NCBI GenBank assembly: GCA_043772355.1
Contig: JAYVGI010000138.1
Span: forward strand, 1-10,521
DNA length: 10,521 nucleotides
From: JAAFIP01 sp043772355
Lineage (GTDB): Bacteria; Pseudomonadota; Gammaproteobacteria; Burkholderiales; Burkholderiaceae_C
Direction of reading: 5' to 3'
The number at the start of each line of letters is the position of its first letter. The stretch's first letter is position 1. Of the stretch, positions 1-5,729 are shown one piece after another. The position numbers and the translations under genes are program-made. Under the pieces are notes generated by a model. That model did not search any database and was not told the origin of the DNA. It saw only the letters and a program-made list of their open reading frames with translations.

Positions 1-126
1 GGCTTCAGGCTTCAGGCTTCAGGCTTCAGGCTTCAGGCTTCAGGCTTCAGGCTTCAGGCTTCAGGCTTCAGGCTTCAGGCTTCAGGCTTCAGGTGTTAGG
101 TGTTAGGTGTTAGGTGTGAGGGTTGA
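1..126. repeat. Heptanucleotide tandem repeat with drifting units
   Basis: Positions 1-91 are exactly 13 copies of GGCTTCA. They are followed by three copies of GGTGTTA (92-112), one GGTGTGA (113-119) and one GGGTTGA (120-126), so the 7-base period continues while the unit degenerates. The array is cut by the left edge, so its full length is unknown. Because 7 is not a multiple of 3, copy-number change would shift frame if it were translated, but here it lies upstream of the TraB-family gene and looks non-coding. Slippage could alter promoter spacing; that is inference. Confidence 0.95.
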
Positions 127-195
127 AGCGTTAGAGCTGCGACCGATCACCACATGGGGCCACTTGAATCGACGCGGCCCTGCTACCATCAGAGG

Positions 196-1137
196 ATGAT
201 TTTCCTGCGCTGTCTCCTTGCATTTGCCGTCTTCTTAGCGCTGATGGGCGCGGCCAGCGCCCAAGATGACTGCCCGCCGCGAGTAGGCATGCCTACGCAA
301 GCGCAATTGCAGGCGGCGCAAAAATTAGCCCAAGACCGGGGCTTTCTGTGGCGCATTACCAAAGAGGGTCGCAGCGCCTACCTTTACGGCACGATCCACA
401 TCGCCAAGCTCGATTGGGTGTTTCCGGGCCCGGAAATGCGCAAAGCCCTGAAGGACACCGATAGCCTGGCGCTAGAGCTCAATCTGCTGGACCCCGACAC
501 CCTGAGCCAGCTGACGCGCGGCACTACGCAAACCGAGCCAAGACCATTGCCTGCCGCCTTGCAGGAGCGGCTGGCGCGCCAGGCAAAGGCCAGTTGCGTG
601 CCAGTCGATCAGCTAGCGTCCCTGCGGCCCGAGTTTCAAATCATCAACCTGAGCGTGATGGCCTTGCTAAAAGACGGCCTGGACCCCGCCTACGGGGTGG
701 ACATGATGCTAGCGGTTATGGCAAAAAGCAGCCAAAAACCGATCGCCGCCATAGAAACCGCCTCTGAACAGCTTGCTCTCTTGCAAGTAGCCGACACCGA
801 CGAGGCCATAGCCACTGTCGATGAGGGCCTGCTGCTGCTGGAAAACGGCAGCGCGCAAGTGCTGATGGCCAAGCTGGCCAAGGCCTGGGAGGGCAGCGAC
901 TATGCCACCCTGAGCAGCTACACCGGCTGGTGCAACTGCGCCAATACAGCCAAAGAGCAAGCCCAGATGCGCCGCCTGCTGGACGAACGCAACCCCCTCA
1001 TGGCCCAGCGCATCGATGCCCTGCACGCCAAGGGCGGCCGTGTTTTCGCAGCTGTAGGCGCATTGCACATGATGGGGCCCCAAGGCCTGCCCGCGCTGAT
1101 GGCCAAACTCGGGTATTCGGTGGAAAAAGTGTTTTAA
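196..1137 (+). CDS. TraB/GumN family protein, secreted
   Basis: This is a 313-residue protein when started at the ATG at 196. An in-frame ATG at 154 would add 14 residues that hide the signal peptide, so the later start is preferred, although AGAGG (191-195) is very close to it. Residues 1-22 form a signal peptide (Met-Ile-Phe-Leu-Arg, a hydrophobic core, then AASA before Gln-Asp), giving export to the periplasm. Two family motifs are visible: GTIH (G65-H68) and, near the C-terminus, GALH (G288-H291) followed by MMGPQGLPALMAKLGY. This pairing of GxxH motifs is typical of the TraB/PrgY/GumN family, some members of which are suspected metal-dependent proteases; no substrate can be assigned. The length is normal for bacterial members. 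It stands alone, with a 700-base gap downstream. Confidence 0.88.
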   Translation: MIFLRCLLAFAVFLALMGAASAQDDCPPRVGMPTQAQLQAAQKLAQDRGFLWRITKEGRSAYLYGTIHIAKLDWVFPGPEMRKALKDTDSLALELNLLDPDTLSQLTRGTTQTEPRPLPAALQERLARQAKASCVPVDQLASLRPEFQIINLSVMALLKDGLDPAYGVDMMLAVMAKSSQKPIAAIETASEQLALLQVADTDEAIATVDEGLLLLENGSAQVLMAKLAKAWEGSDYATLSSYTGWCNCANTAKEQAQMRRLLDERNPLMAQRIDALHAKGGRVFAAVGALHMMGPQGLPALMAKLGYSVEKVF

Positions 1138-1770
1138 GCAGGGGCTGGACTAGCTCAGTCGCTTGCGTATCACGCGCCACCGCATGGCAGCGGTGAATTT
1201 TGGCGGGTAGCTCCCCAATACGGTGACTCACGAAATAATAGCACTTCATCTAAGCATAGCAGTGGGGTACACAGGGAAGCGCCCATATTTTGCCGCCCGG
1301 CGCGGTGTGGAGCGCGTCCATGCCTCTGGCGGCATGAACACCGCTCAAAAAAGCCGTGAATTCGCTGCCAGGAGCCTCACTGCTTGAGAGGACTATCCGC
1401 CTGTAGCCCTTTAAAATAAAGCGTGAGAAGCTATTGATAATGTAGTATTTACCAAGCCAGCAAGGCGCTGCAAGCAACCCTCATGGCAGGTTTTCGGCAA
1501 AAAGCGGCTACCCAAGCTACAGGGCAGCTATTTTTAACCTTTACCCGTGTACCCCATTGTTCTACTTAGATAGAGCGCTACTATTTAGTGAGTAACGATG
1601 TTTCCAGGCGCCCCGCCAACCCAGACCCGCAACTGCCTGGGGATGGGCCGATCAAACTGAAGCAGCCAGCCGGTTGATGCGCCCCCCTCCCCCAGGGCAA
1701 CCCACTGCAAATCACATAGACCCAAAAATTGGCGGTCGCTCTGGCACTTGATGCATTTAATTCAGTTCAT
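1138..1770. other. Gene-poor intergenic stretch
   Basis: I see no convincing coding sequence here. A 75-codon minus-strand frame (1250-1477) lacks a ribosome site and any recognisable motif. The stretch contains AT-rich fragments resembling the short hairpin repeats common between genes in Comamonadaceae, for example around 1399-1450 (TGTAGCCCTTTAAAATAAAG, then GAAGCTATTGATAATG) and 1509-1532 (AAGCTACAGGGCAGCTATTT). These look like decayed copies. Otherwise nothing recognisable. Confidence 0.5.
1178..1203 (+). terminator. Possible weak terminator hairpin
   Basis: CACCGC (1178-1183) and GCGGTG (1190-1195) form a perfect 6-bp stem with a 6-base loop, followed by AATTTT. It lies 40 bases after the TraB-family stop codon. 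The stem is short and the T-run is brief, so it may only be a chance hairpin. Confidence 0.3.
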
Positions 1771-1814
1771 TCTTTTATTTCTCTATTGACAGAAATAAAA
1801 GACGCGCATATATT
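1771..1814 (+). promoter_or_regulatory. Promoter with embedded operator for the GbsR-type gene
   Basis: A perfect inverted repeat has arms TCTTTTATTTCT (1771-1782) and AGAAATAAAAGA (1791-1802) with an 8-base centre. The centre and right arm contain a consensus -35, TTGACA (1786-1791). After exactly 17 bases comes TATATT (1809-1814), a near-consensus -10. The predicted start is about 1821, giving a leader of about 20 bases before the ATG at 1841. A dimeric regulator bound to the arms would cover the -35 box and repress. Autoregulation by the adjacent GbsR/MarR-type protein is inferred, and is supported by a related site at 2510-2532. Confidence 0.75.
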
Positions 1815-1840
1815 CAAATCCAAGAGAAAGTCAAAACATC

Positions 1841-2485
1841 ATGCAACTCAGCCAAACTAGCCAAAAATTCATCCTCCACTGGGGTGAGATGGGCGCGCGC
1901 TGGGGGGTGAACCGCACGGTGGCGCAGATCCATGCGCTGTTGTACCTTACGGGCAAGCCGCTGCCTGCGGACGAGATAGCCGACACCCTGAGCGTGGCGC
2001 GCAGCAATGTGAGCAATTCGATCAGCGAGCTGAAGGCCTGGAACCTGGTGAAGCTGGTGCATGTGATGGGTGACAGGCGCGACCATTTTGAGGCCGGCAC
2101 CGATATTTGGGAGCTGTCGCGCACGGTGATACGCGAGCGTAAAGAGCGCGAGATCATGCCCACCATCGACATGCTGCGCGAGCTGCTGAACCACCCCGAG
2201 ATCATGCTGGACGGACTGGAGCGCGCCAACCGCGTGCGCGAGATGCTGACCATGCTGGAGACCATGACGGTGTGGAGCGACGAGATGCTGCGCCTGGACA
2301 CCGAGACCTTGACCAAGGTGCTCAAACTGGGGGCAAAGATTCAAAAACTCATTCGCGGCGATGTGCTGGGCGCGGTAACCAGCCCTGGAGTAGCGGGCAG
2401 CAAAACTGCCAAGCCAGAGCCAACCCCAGCGCAGGTCCAAGCCCAAACCGATATGCAGGCCATGGGCTCGGTGATTGGGCCATGA
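1841..2485 (+). CDS. GbsR/MarR-type winged helix-turn-helix transcriptional regulator
   Basis: This 214-residue cytoplasmic DNA-binding protein has the layout of GbsR-like members of the MarR superfamily. An N-terminal helix (FILHWGEMGARWGVNRTVAQ, residues 10-29) leads into a helix-turn-helix at about residues 41-66 (PADEIADTLSVARSNVSNSI). The wing carries GDRRDHFEA (77-85). A helical region with many Glu/Arg residues (about 90-160) probably mediates dimerisation or effector binding. The C-terminal ~25 residues are Pro/Ala/Gln-rich and probably disordered. The ATG at 1841 has only a weak purine stretch upstream (1822-1830) but directly follows a strong promoter. It probably regulates itself and the downstream DCC-SDR pair, because similar operator-like sequences precede both. 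The ligand is unknown; glycine-betaine sensing should not be assumed from the family name. Confidence 0.85.
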   Translation: MQLSQTSQKFILHWGEMGARWGVNRTVAQIHALLYLTGKPLPADEIADTLSVARSNVSNSISELKAWNLVKLVHVMGDRRDHFEAGTDIWELSRTVIRERKEREIMPTIDMLRELLNHPEIMLDGLERANRVREMLTMLETMTVWSDEMLRLDTETLTKVLKLGAKIQKLIRGDVLGAVTSPGVAGSKTAKPEPTPAQVQAQTDMQAMGSVIGP

Positions 2486-2509
2486 TGCAACCTATTTTTT
2501 GGCTTGTAA

Positions 2510-2532
2510 ATTTCTGTTTAGACTGAAATAAC
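2510..2532 (+). promoter_or_regulatory. Second operator-like site, upstream of the DCC gene
   Basis: Positions 2510-2532 match 1777-1799 (the core of the upstream operator) at 18 of 23 bases, including ATTTCT on the left and GAAATAA on the right. The dyad here is ATTTC (2510-2514) and GAAAT (2525-2529). The site lies 28 bases before the DCC start codon and overlaps the likely promoter, for which no clear -10 is visible. It is probably bound by the product of the gene at 1841; this is inference from the shared sequence. Confidence 0.55.
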
Positions 2533-2560
2533 TGTAATTAAGAATATAAAGGAAATAAAA

Positions 2561-3142
2561 ATGACCGTCCCACATTACGGCCACAGCAACAGCCAGAGTC
2601 ACACTCAACCCAACTTCCCCCTCACCCTGCTCTACGACGGCGCATGCCCCGTGTGCAACCTGGAGATGGACAATCTCAAAGCCCGCAACACAGCAGGCTT
2701 GCTGAAGTTTGTCGACATCTCGGTGCCGTTTTTTGACCCTACGCCCTACGGTGCCTCGCTGCAAGACATGAACGGCCTGATCCATGCCATGCGGCCTGAT
2801 GGCTCGCTGGTGATCGGCGTTGAAGTGTTTCGCCTGGCCTATGGCGCTGTGGGCCTGGGGCATTTGGCAGCGCCCACTGGCTGGCCGCTGCTCAAACCCG
2901 CCTTTGACGCGGCGTACAAAGTGTTTGCCCGCAACCGGTATGGCGTGTCAGCGGTGTGTATGCCCCTGCTAGAGCGCCTGCGCACCGTGCGTGCAAGGGC
3001 TCGTGCAGCACAAGTAGATGCCGCTGCGCACCGGGCCACCCAAACCGCCAGTGCCTGCCACACCGCAGGCCAGGCAGGCGGACAGTGCGACCTATCCACC
3101 CCACCTACCCCATCCACCACTCATAAAAGGAGCACACCATGA
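2561..3142 (+). CDS. DCC-family (DUF393) thiol-disulfide oxidoreductase-like protein
   Basis: A 193-residue protein. The family signature is near the N-terminus: LLYDGACPVCNLEMDNLKAR, with a thioredoxin-like Cys-Pro-Val-Cys pair at C29 and C32, followed by FVDIS. DCC proteins are named for the Asp-x-x-Cys-x-x-Cys motif and are predicted to exchange thiols and disulfides, but few have a known substrate. The domain occupies about residues 18-145. The last ~50 residues are rich in Ala, Thr, Pro and His and look disordered; the usual family length is shorter, about 130-150. The ATG at 2561 is preceded by AAAGGAAA (2548-2555). The stop overlaps the next gene's start in ATGA (3139-3142), so the two are probably translationally coupled. 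Confidence 0.82.
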   Translation: MTVPHYGHSNSQSHTQPNFPLTLLYDGACPVCNLEMDNLKARNTAGLLKFVDISVPFFDPTPYGASLQDMNGLIHAMRPDGSLVIGVEVFRLAYGAVGLGHLAAPTGWPLLKPAFDAAYKVFARNRYGVSAVCMPLLERLRTVRARARAAQVDAAAHRATQTASACHTAGQAGGQCDLSTPPTPSTTHKRSTP

Positions 3143-4041
3143 AAGTCATCGTTTTTGGCGGCGCAGGCCTGCTGGGCCGCGCCATCGCTACCGAGCTGCG
3201 CAGCCACGGCCACCAGGTCGTTACCGCAGGCCGCACAGGCTGCGACGTGGTGGTGGACTACCGTTTTGACAACACGCCCGAGCTGTTTGCTGACCTGGTG
3301 CGCGGGGCCGACATCGTGGTCAACGCGGCAGGTATTTTGATCGAGCGGGCAGACAACACCTTTGCAGCCGTGCATGTGGCCGCGCCCCGCGCGCTGTTCC
3401 AGGCCTGCGCCACCCAGCGCGTGGCCCGCATTGTGCATATCTCCAGCCTGGGCGTAGGCACCGGCATGGCAGGTGCCTACATGGCCAGCAAACTGGCCGC
3501 AGAGCAAGCCCTGCAAGAGGGCAGTGTGGACTACGCCATTGTGCGCCCCGCCCTGCTGGTAGATGCCGCCTGCCCCAGCACTCTTTTGTTCCAATCGCTG
3601 GCCAAACTGCCCCTCATCGCCCTGCCCGGCCTGCTGCACCCCGGCGCATCTCTCGTTGCACCGATCCAGGTGCAAGACGTAGCCGAGGCTGTGACCCGCA
3701 TGTGCGAGCACCCCAAAGCCCTGCGCCGCACTATTGAGCTGGCCGGGCCCGAAGTGATGACGTACAAAACCATGCTGCAACGCTACCGCGAGGCCACGCG
3801 CCCAGAAGCAGGCAAAGGCCTGGTGCTGTGGCTGCCGCTCCCCTGGTGGCTGATGAAAGCCACCGCGCTGCTGGCAGCCCACTTGCCGCAAAGCGTCTTC
3901 AGCATCGACACCATGCGCATGCTGCAAGCGGGCAGCGTGCCCCAAAGCAACGAGGCTTTGTACTGGCTGCGCCATATGCCAAAACCGGCTGTAGCCCAGC
4001 AGCATATTGCGGGAGAAGCTATGAAAATAGCAGTGATTTAA
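3139..4041 (+). CDS. NAD(P)-binding SDR-type (atypical/extended) protein
   Basis: A 300-residue Rossmann-fold protein. The nucleotide-binding motif GGAGLLGR is at residues 7-14, VVNAAG follows in the next core strand, and a YxxxK pair (Y114, K118 in AYMASKLAAEQAL) follows HISSLGVG. This is the arrangement of atypical SDRs related to NmrA and complex-I NDUFA9-like proteins. A strong ribosome site AAAAGGAG (3125-3132) precedes the ATG. The C-terminal part (PLPWWLMKATALLAAHLPQS, then MRMLQAGSVPQSN) resembles the linker that in many proteobacterial homologues leads into a DoxX-like membrane domain, which is absent here. The last codons lie in a GCTATGAAAATAGC hairpin repeat, so the 3' end may have been rearranged. 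It forms a two-gene unit with the DCC gene. The substrate is unknown. Confidence 0.82.
   Translation: MKVIVFGGAGLLGRAIATELRSHGHQVVTAGRTGCDVVVDYRFDNTPELFADLVRGADIVVNAAGILIERADNTFAAVHVAAPRALFQACATQRVARIVHISSLGVGTGMAGAYMASKLAAEQALQEGSVDYAIVRPALLVDAACPSTLLFQSLAKLPLIALPGLLHPGASLVAPIQVQDVAEAVTRMCEHPKALRRTIELAGPEVMTYKTMLQRYREATRPEAGKGLVLWLPLPWWLMKATALLAAHLPQSVFSIDTMRMLQAGSVPQSNEALYWLRHMPKPAVAQQHIAGEAMKIAVI
4018..4031. repeat. GCTAT-GAAA-ATAGC hairpin repeat at gene end
   Basis: GCTAT (4018-4022) and ATAGC (4027-4031) form a perfect 5-bp hairpin with a GAAA loop. It overlaps the last codons of the SDR gene. Its shape matches the short GCTA...TAGC repeats scattered between genes in Comamonadaceae. 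A related hairpin is at 5443-5459 and a diverged fragment at 4160-4177. Confidence 0.5.
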
Positions 4042-4120
4042 AAATACTGGACACCTACGGCATTGTGCCCATTTCAGGTCTTGGAGGGGTTGCCAGTGCT
4101 TGAGTTTTAAGGTTTTTTCA

Positions 4121-4149
4121 TATTCTTATGCCTTTAGCCAGCAAGAATA
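4121..4149. promoter_or_regulatory. Inverted repeat upstream of the FAD monooxygenase
   Basis: TATTCTT (4121-4127) and AAGAATA (4143-4149) form a perfect 7-bp inverted repeat with a 15-base centre, 51 bases before the proposed TTG start. It could be an operator or a weak hairpin. It does not resemble the operator-like pair at 1771 and 2510. Confidence 0.3.
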
Positions 4150-4199
4150 AAGCCCAAGCAGCTATAAAATAATGAGCACCGATAAAACCTGACCATTTT

Positions 4200-5399
4200 T
4201 TGAAAACTGTCCCCACCCCACCCGCTGCACGCCCCCAGCGCATCGCCATCGTCGGCGCAGGCTTTGCGGGCCTGGCCTGTGGCACCCTCCTGGCCCGCAC
4301 TGGCCACCAAGTGACGGTGTATGAAAAGTTTGCCACACCGCAGGCCGTAGGCGCGGGTATCTTGGTGCAGCCCACGGGCCTGGCCGCCATGCGTGCACTG
4401 GGCATTGAGGACGAGGTGTTAGCCCACGGAGCCAAAGTAGACTGGCTGTATGGCGTGAACCCCAAGGGCAGGCGGGTGATCGATATTCGCTACCACCGCT
4501 GGCAAGCCGGTAGCTACGGCCTGGGCCTGCACCGGGGCGTGCTGTTCAACGCGCTGTGGCAAGCGGCCACAGCAGCGGGCGTGCAGATCCACACCGGCCA
4601 CGAGGTGACCCAACTGGCCGAGCTGGCCAGCTACGACCTGCGGGTGATAGCCGACGGTGCCAACTCCCAACTGCGTGCCCAAACCGGCCTGAAGTACAAA
4701 GACACCCTCTACCCCTGGGGCGCGGTATGGGCCGTGCTGCCCGATGCGCAGCGCCACTACGGCAGCACGCTGTGGCAGTGGTACCGCCTGGCCCACCAAA
4801 TGCTCGGCATCATGCCCACCGGGCTGGCACCCGGCAGCAACACGCCTGTAGTCAGCCTGTTTTGGAGCCTGCGCCAAGACCGCTACGCCGCCCTGCAAAG
4901 CGTCGGCCTGCCAGCCTGGAAAGACCAAGTGCTGGCACTGAACCCCGCCTGCGCCGAGCTGCTGGCGCACATCACCAGCCTGGACCAGCTCACCTGGGCG
5001 CGTTACCACGACGTGGTGATGCCCCGCTATCACACGCCTGGCGACACCCATTGCACCGTAGTGATAGGCGACGCCGCCCACGCCACCAGCCCCCAATTAG
5101 GCCAAGGTACCAATTTAGCCCTGCTAGACGCCGTGGCTTTAACGCAAGCCCTGAGCACAGCACCCAATCTGCCCAGCGCCCTGGCCGCCTACACCCAAGC
5201 GCGGCGCGGCCACCTGCACTTCTACAGCCAAGCCAGCCGCCTGCTCACGCCCCTGTTCCAAAGCGATTTGACAGTCCTGCCTTGGCTACGAGACGTGTTC
5301 CTGGCTCACAGCGCAGGCTGGCCCGTGATGCAAGGCGTGAACCTGCAAACCTTGGTGGGTGTGCGCAAAGGCTGGTGGGGTGGGCAGTTGCCCCTTTGA
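4200..5399 (+). CDS. FAD-dependent monooxygenase (PHBH-type fold)
   Basis: A 399-residue flavoprotein. An N-terminal FAD-binding Rossmann motif IAIVGAGFAGLACGTLLARTG (G19-x-G21-x-x-G24) is followed by VYEKF. The DG motif that binds both FAD and NAD(P)H is in VIADGANSQLR (D152-G153). The second FAD motif is VVIGDAAHATSPQLGQGTN (G290-D291, H294), followed by LALLDAVALTQAL. This is the group A flavin hydroxylase pattern, so it probably hydroxylates a small, perhaps aromatic, substrate with O2 and NAD(P)H; the substrate cannot be read. The start is TTG at 4200: an in-frame stop at 4173 excludes anything earlier, and the next ATG (4321) would remove the FAD motif. No good ribosome site is visible. 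It lies 158 bases after the SDR gene and may be a separate unit. Confidence 0.87.
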   Translation: MKTVPTPPAARPQRIAIVGAGFAGLACGTLLARTGHQVTVYEKFATPQAVGAGILVQPTGLAAMRALGIEDEVLAHGAKVDWLYGVNPKGRRVIDIRYHRWQAGSYGLGLHRGVLFNALWQAATAAGVQIHTGHEVTQLAELASYDLRVIADGANSQLRAQTGLKYKDTLYPWGAVWAVLPDAQRHYGSTLWQWYRLAHQMLGIMPTGLAPGSNTPVVSLFWSLRQDRYAALQSVGLPAWKDQVLALNPACAELLAHITSLDQLTWARYHDVVMPRYHTPGDTHCTVVIGDAAHATSPQLGQGTNLALLDAVALTQALSTAPNLPSALAAYTQARRGHLHFYSQASRLLTPLFQSDLTVLPWLRDVFLAHSAGWPVMQGVNLQTLVGVRKGWWGGQLPL

Positions 5400-5432
5400 T
5401 GGGGTTTGCGCAAGCTTTTTGCAGTGATTTGC

Positions 5433-5460
5433 CTACAAATTTGCTACTTATTTTGTAGCC
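5433..5460. repeat. CTACAAA/TTTGTAG hairpin, Comamonadaceae-type intergenic repeat or terminator
   Basis: CTACAAA (5433-5439) pairs with TTTGTAG (5452-5458) around a 12-base loop. An alternative inner stem is GCTAC (5443-5447) with GTAGC (5455-5459). It lies 34 bases after the monooxygenase stop codon, so it could help end that transcript, though no clear T-run follows. The GCTAC...GTAGC pattern is of the kind frequent between genes in Comamonadaceae. Confidence 0.45.
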
Positions 5461-5513
5461 TCTACCGCAATATTCTTCATGGCTAGCAGCCTATTTGACC
5501 TTAAATTAGTCCA

Positions 5514-5545
5514 GAAAGACGAAAGGCCGCATATAGCGGCCTTTC
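5514..5545 (-). terminator. Rho-independent terminator of the predicted tracrRNA
   Basis: A perfect 10-bp stem with arms GAAAGGCCGC and GCGGCCTTTC and a TATAT loop (5545-5521 read on the minus strand), followed by GTCTTTCTGG. The T-tract is short and interrupted, but this is the stronger tail of the two strands; on the plus strand the hairpin is followed by CATTTGG. It may also stop transcripts arriving from the monooxygenase gene. Confidence 0.65.
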
Positions 5546-5603
5546 CATTTGGTGCATCTTTCAGCTTGTTAGCGTTCAGAGCGCATATCCCAATCGATAA
5601 GTG
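5514..5603 (-). ncRNA. Predicted tracrRNA (short form, about 90 nt)
   Basis: Read on the minus strand from about 5603, this is the expected tracrRNA layout. An anti-repeat segment comes first (CACTTATCGATTGGGATATG then CGCTCTGAAC, 5603-5574). A short linker follows, with a small GCT-AACA-AGC stem (5573-5564) that could be the nexus. A perfect 10-bp hairpin, GAAAGGCCGC-TATAT-GCGGCCTTTC (5545-5521), ends in GTCTTTCT. A sigma70-like promoter sits just upstream (5609-5638), placing the start within a few bases of the anti-repeat. It lies between the monooxygenase and cas9, opposite to cas9. Type II-C Cas9 needs a tracrRNA, which pairs with the repeat of crRNA precursors for RNase III processing and for Cas9 loading. 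The array is outside the window, so pairing to real repeats is untested. The alternative is an unrelated small RNA. Confidence 0.72.
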
Positions 5604-5660
5604 ATCGAAATATACCATCAAAAACGCAAGCGAGTCTAGAAATTGGGATATGCGCTCTGA
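5576..5660. repeat. Perfect 19-bp inverted repeat, anti-repeat copies A and C
   Basis: The arms are TCAGAGCGCATATCCCAAT (5576-5594) and its exact reverse complement (5642-5660), with 47 bases between. The left arm is the core of the predicted tracrRNA anti-repeat; the right arm lies upstream of the short tracrRNA promoter. The match ends abruptly on both sides. The short-form promoter is inside the loop. Confidence 0.95.
5609..5638 (-). promoter_or_regulatory. Promoter of the short tracrRNA
   Basis: On the minus strand TAGACT (5638-5633, 4 of 6 to TTGACA) and TATATT (5614-5609, 5 of 6 to TATAAT) are separated by 18 bases. The predicted start is at about 5602, right at the 5' edge of the anti-repeat. 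Confidence 0.55.
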
Positions 5661-5695
5661 CCGGAACTAAACACTCGCATGGTCAGAAAAATCTA

Positions 5696-5703
5696 ATTAT
5701 AAT
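5696..5703. promoter_or_regulatory. Bidirectional -10 element (ATTATAAT)
   Basis: ATTATAAT contains a consensus TATAAT on the plus strand (5698-5703) and another on the minus strand (5701-5696). Rightward transcription would start near 5710, just before the gene at 5730. Leftward transcription would start near 5690 and enter the tracrRNA region. No strong -35 is visible on either side. Symmetric -10 elements are known to give divergent transcription in bacteria. Confidence 0.45.
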
Positions 5704-5729
5704 CCCCTAAACACTCACCCACCAGCTGC

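Larger units (their letters stand above)
5514..5690 (-). ncRNA. Possible long tracrRNA resembling a natural single-guide RNA
   Basis: A minus-strand consensus TATAAT (5701-5696) would start a transcript near 5690 that reads through the short promoter to the same terminator, about 177 nt. It would contain, in order, about 28 nt of guide-like leader (5690-5662), a repeat-mimic TCAGAGCGCATATCCCAAT (5660-5642), a 47-nt loop, and the perfectly complementary anti-repeat (5594-5576), then the linker and terminator. This is the same order of parts as tracr-L of Streptococcus pyogenes, whose long and short forms are 171 and 89 nt. No clear -35 accompanies the TATAAT, and no guide target was found by eye in this window, so function is inference. 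Confidence 0.4.

Noticed and set aside
154..195. Upstream ATG for the TraB-family gene
   Set aside because: It would put 14 polar residues before a clear signal peptide; the start at 196 gives normal export.
1250..1477. Minus-strand 75-codon frame
   Set aside because: No ribosome site, no domain, and it spans decayed hairpin-repeat fragments.
1615..1705. GC-rich stretch before the GbsR-type gene as a structured RNA or riboswitch
   Set aside because: No stable conserved architecture could be drawn by eye, and the promoter of the next gene lies downstream of it.
1814..2446. Long minus-strand frame of 210 codons opposite the regulator
   Set aside because: His/Gln-rich product typical of an antisense shadow of GC-rich coding DNA; the plus-strand protein has clear family motifs.
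3121..4005. Minus-strand 294-codon frame opposite the SDR gene
   Set aside because: It is low-complexity His/Gln/Gly-rich antisense sequence; the plus strand encodes a recognisable Rossmann protein with a good ribosome site.
4556..5458. Plus-strand 300-codon frame overlapping the monooxygenase
   Set aside because: Arg/Pro/Ala-rich out-of-frame translation; the conserved FAD motifs are in the other frame.
5707..5716. CTAAACACTC as a target of the long tracrRNA leader
   Set aside because: The match lies away from the end of the leader next to the repeat-mimic; the five bases that should form the seed do not match.
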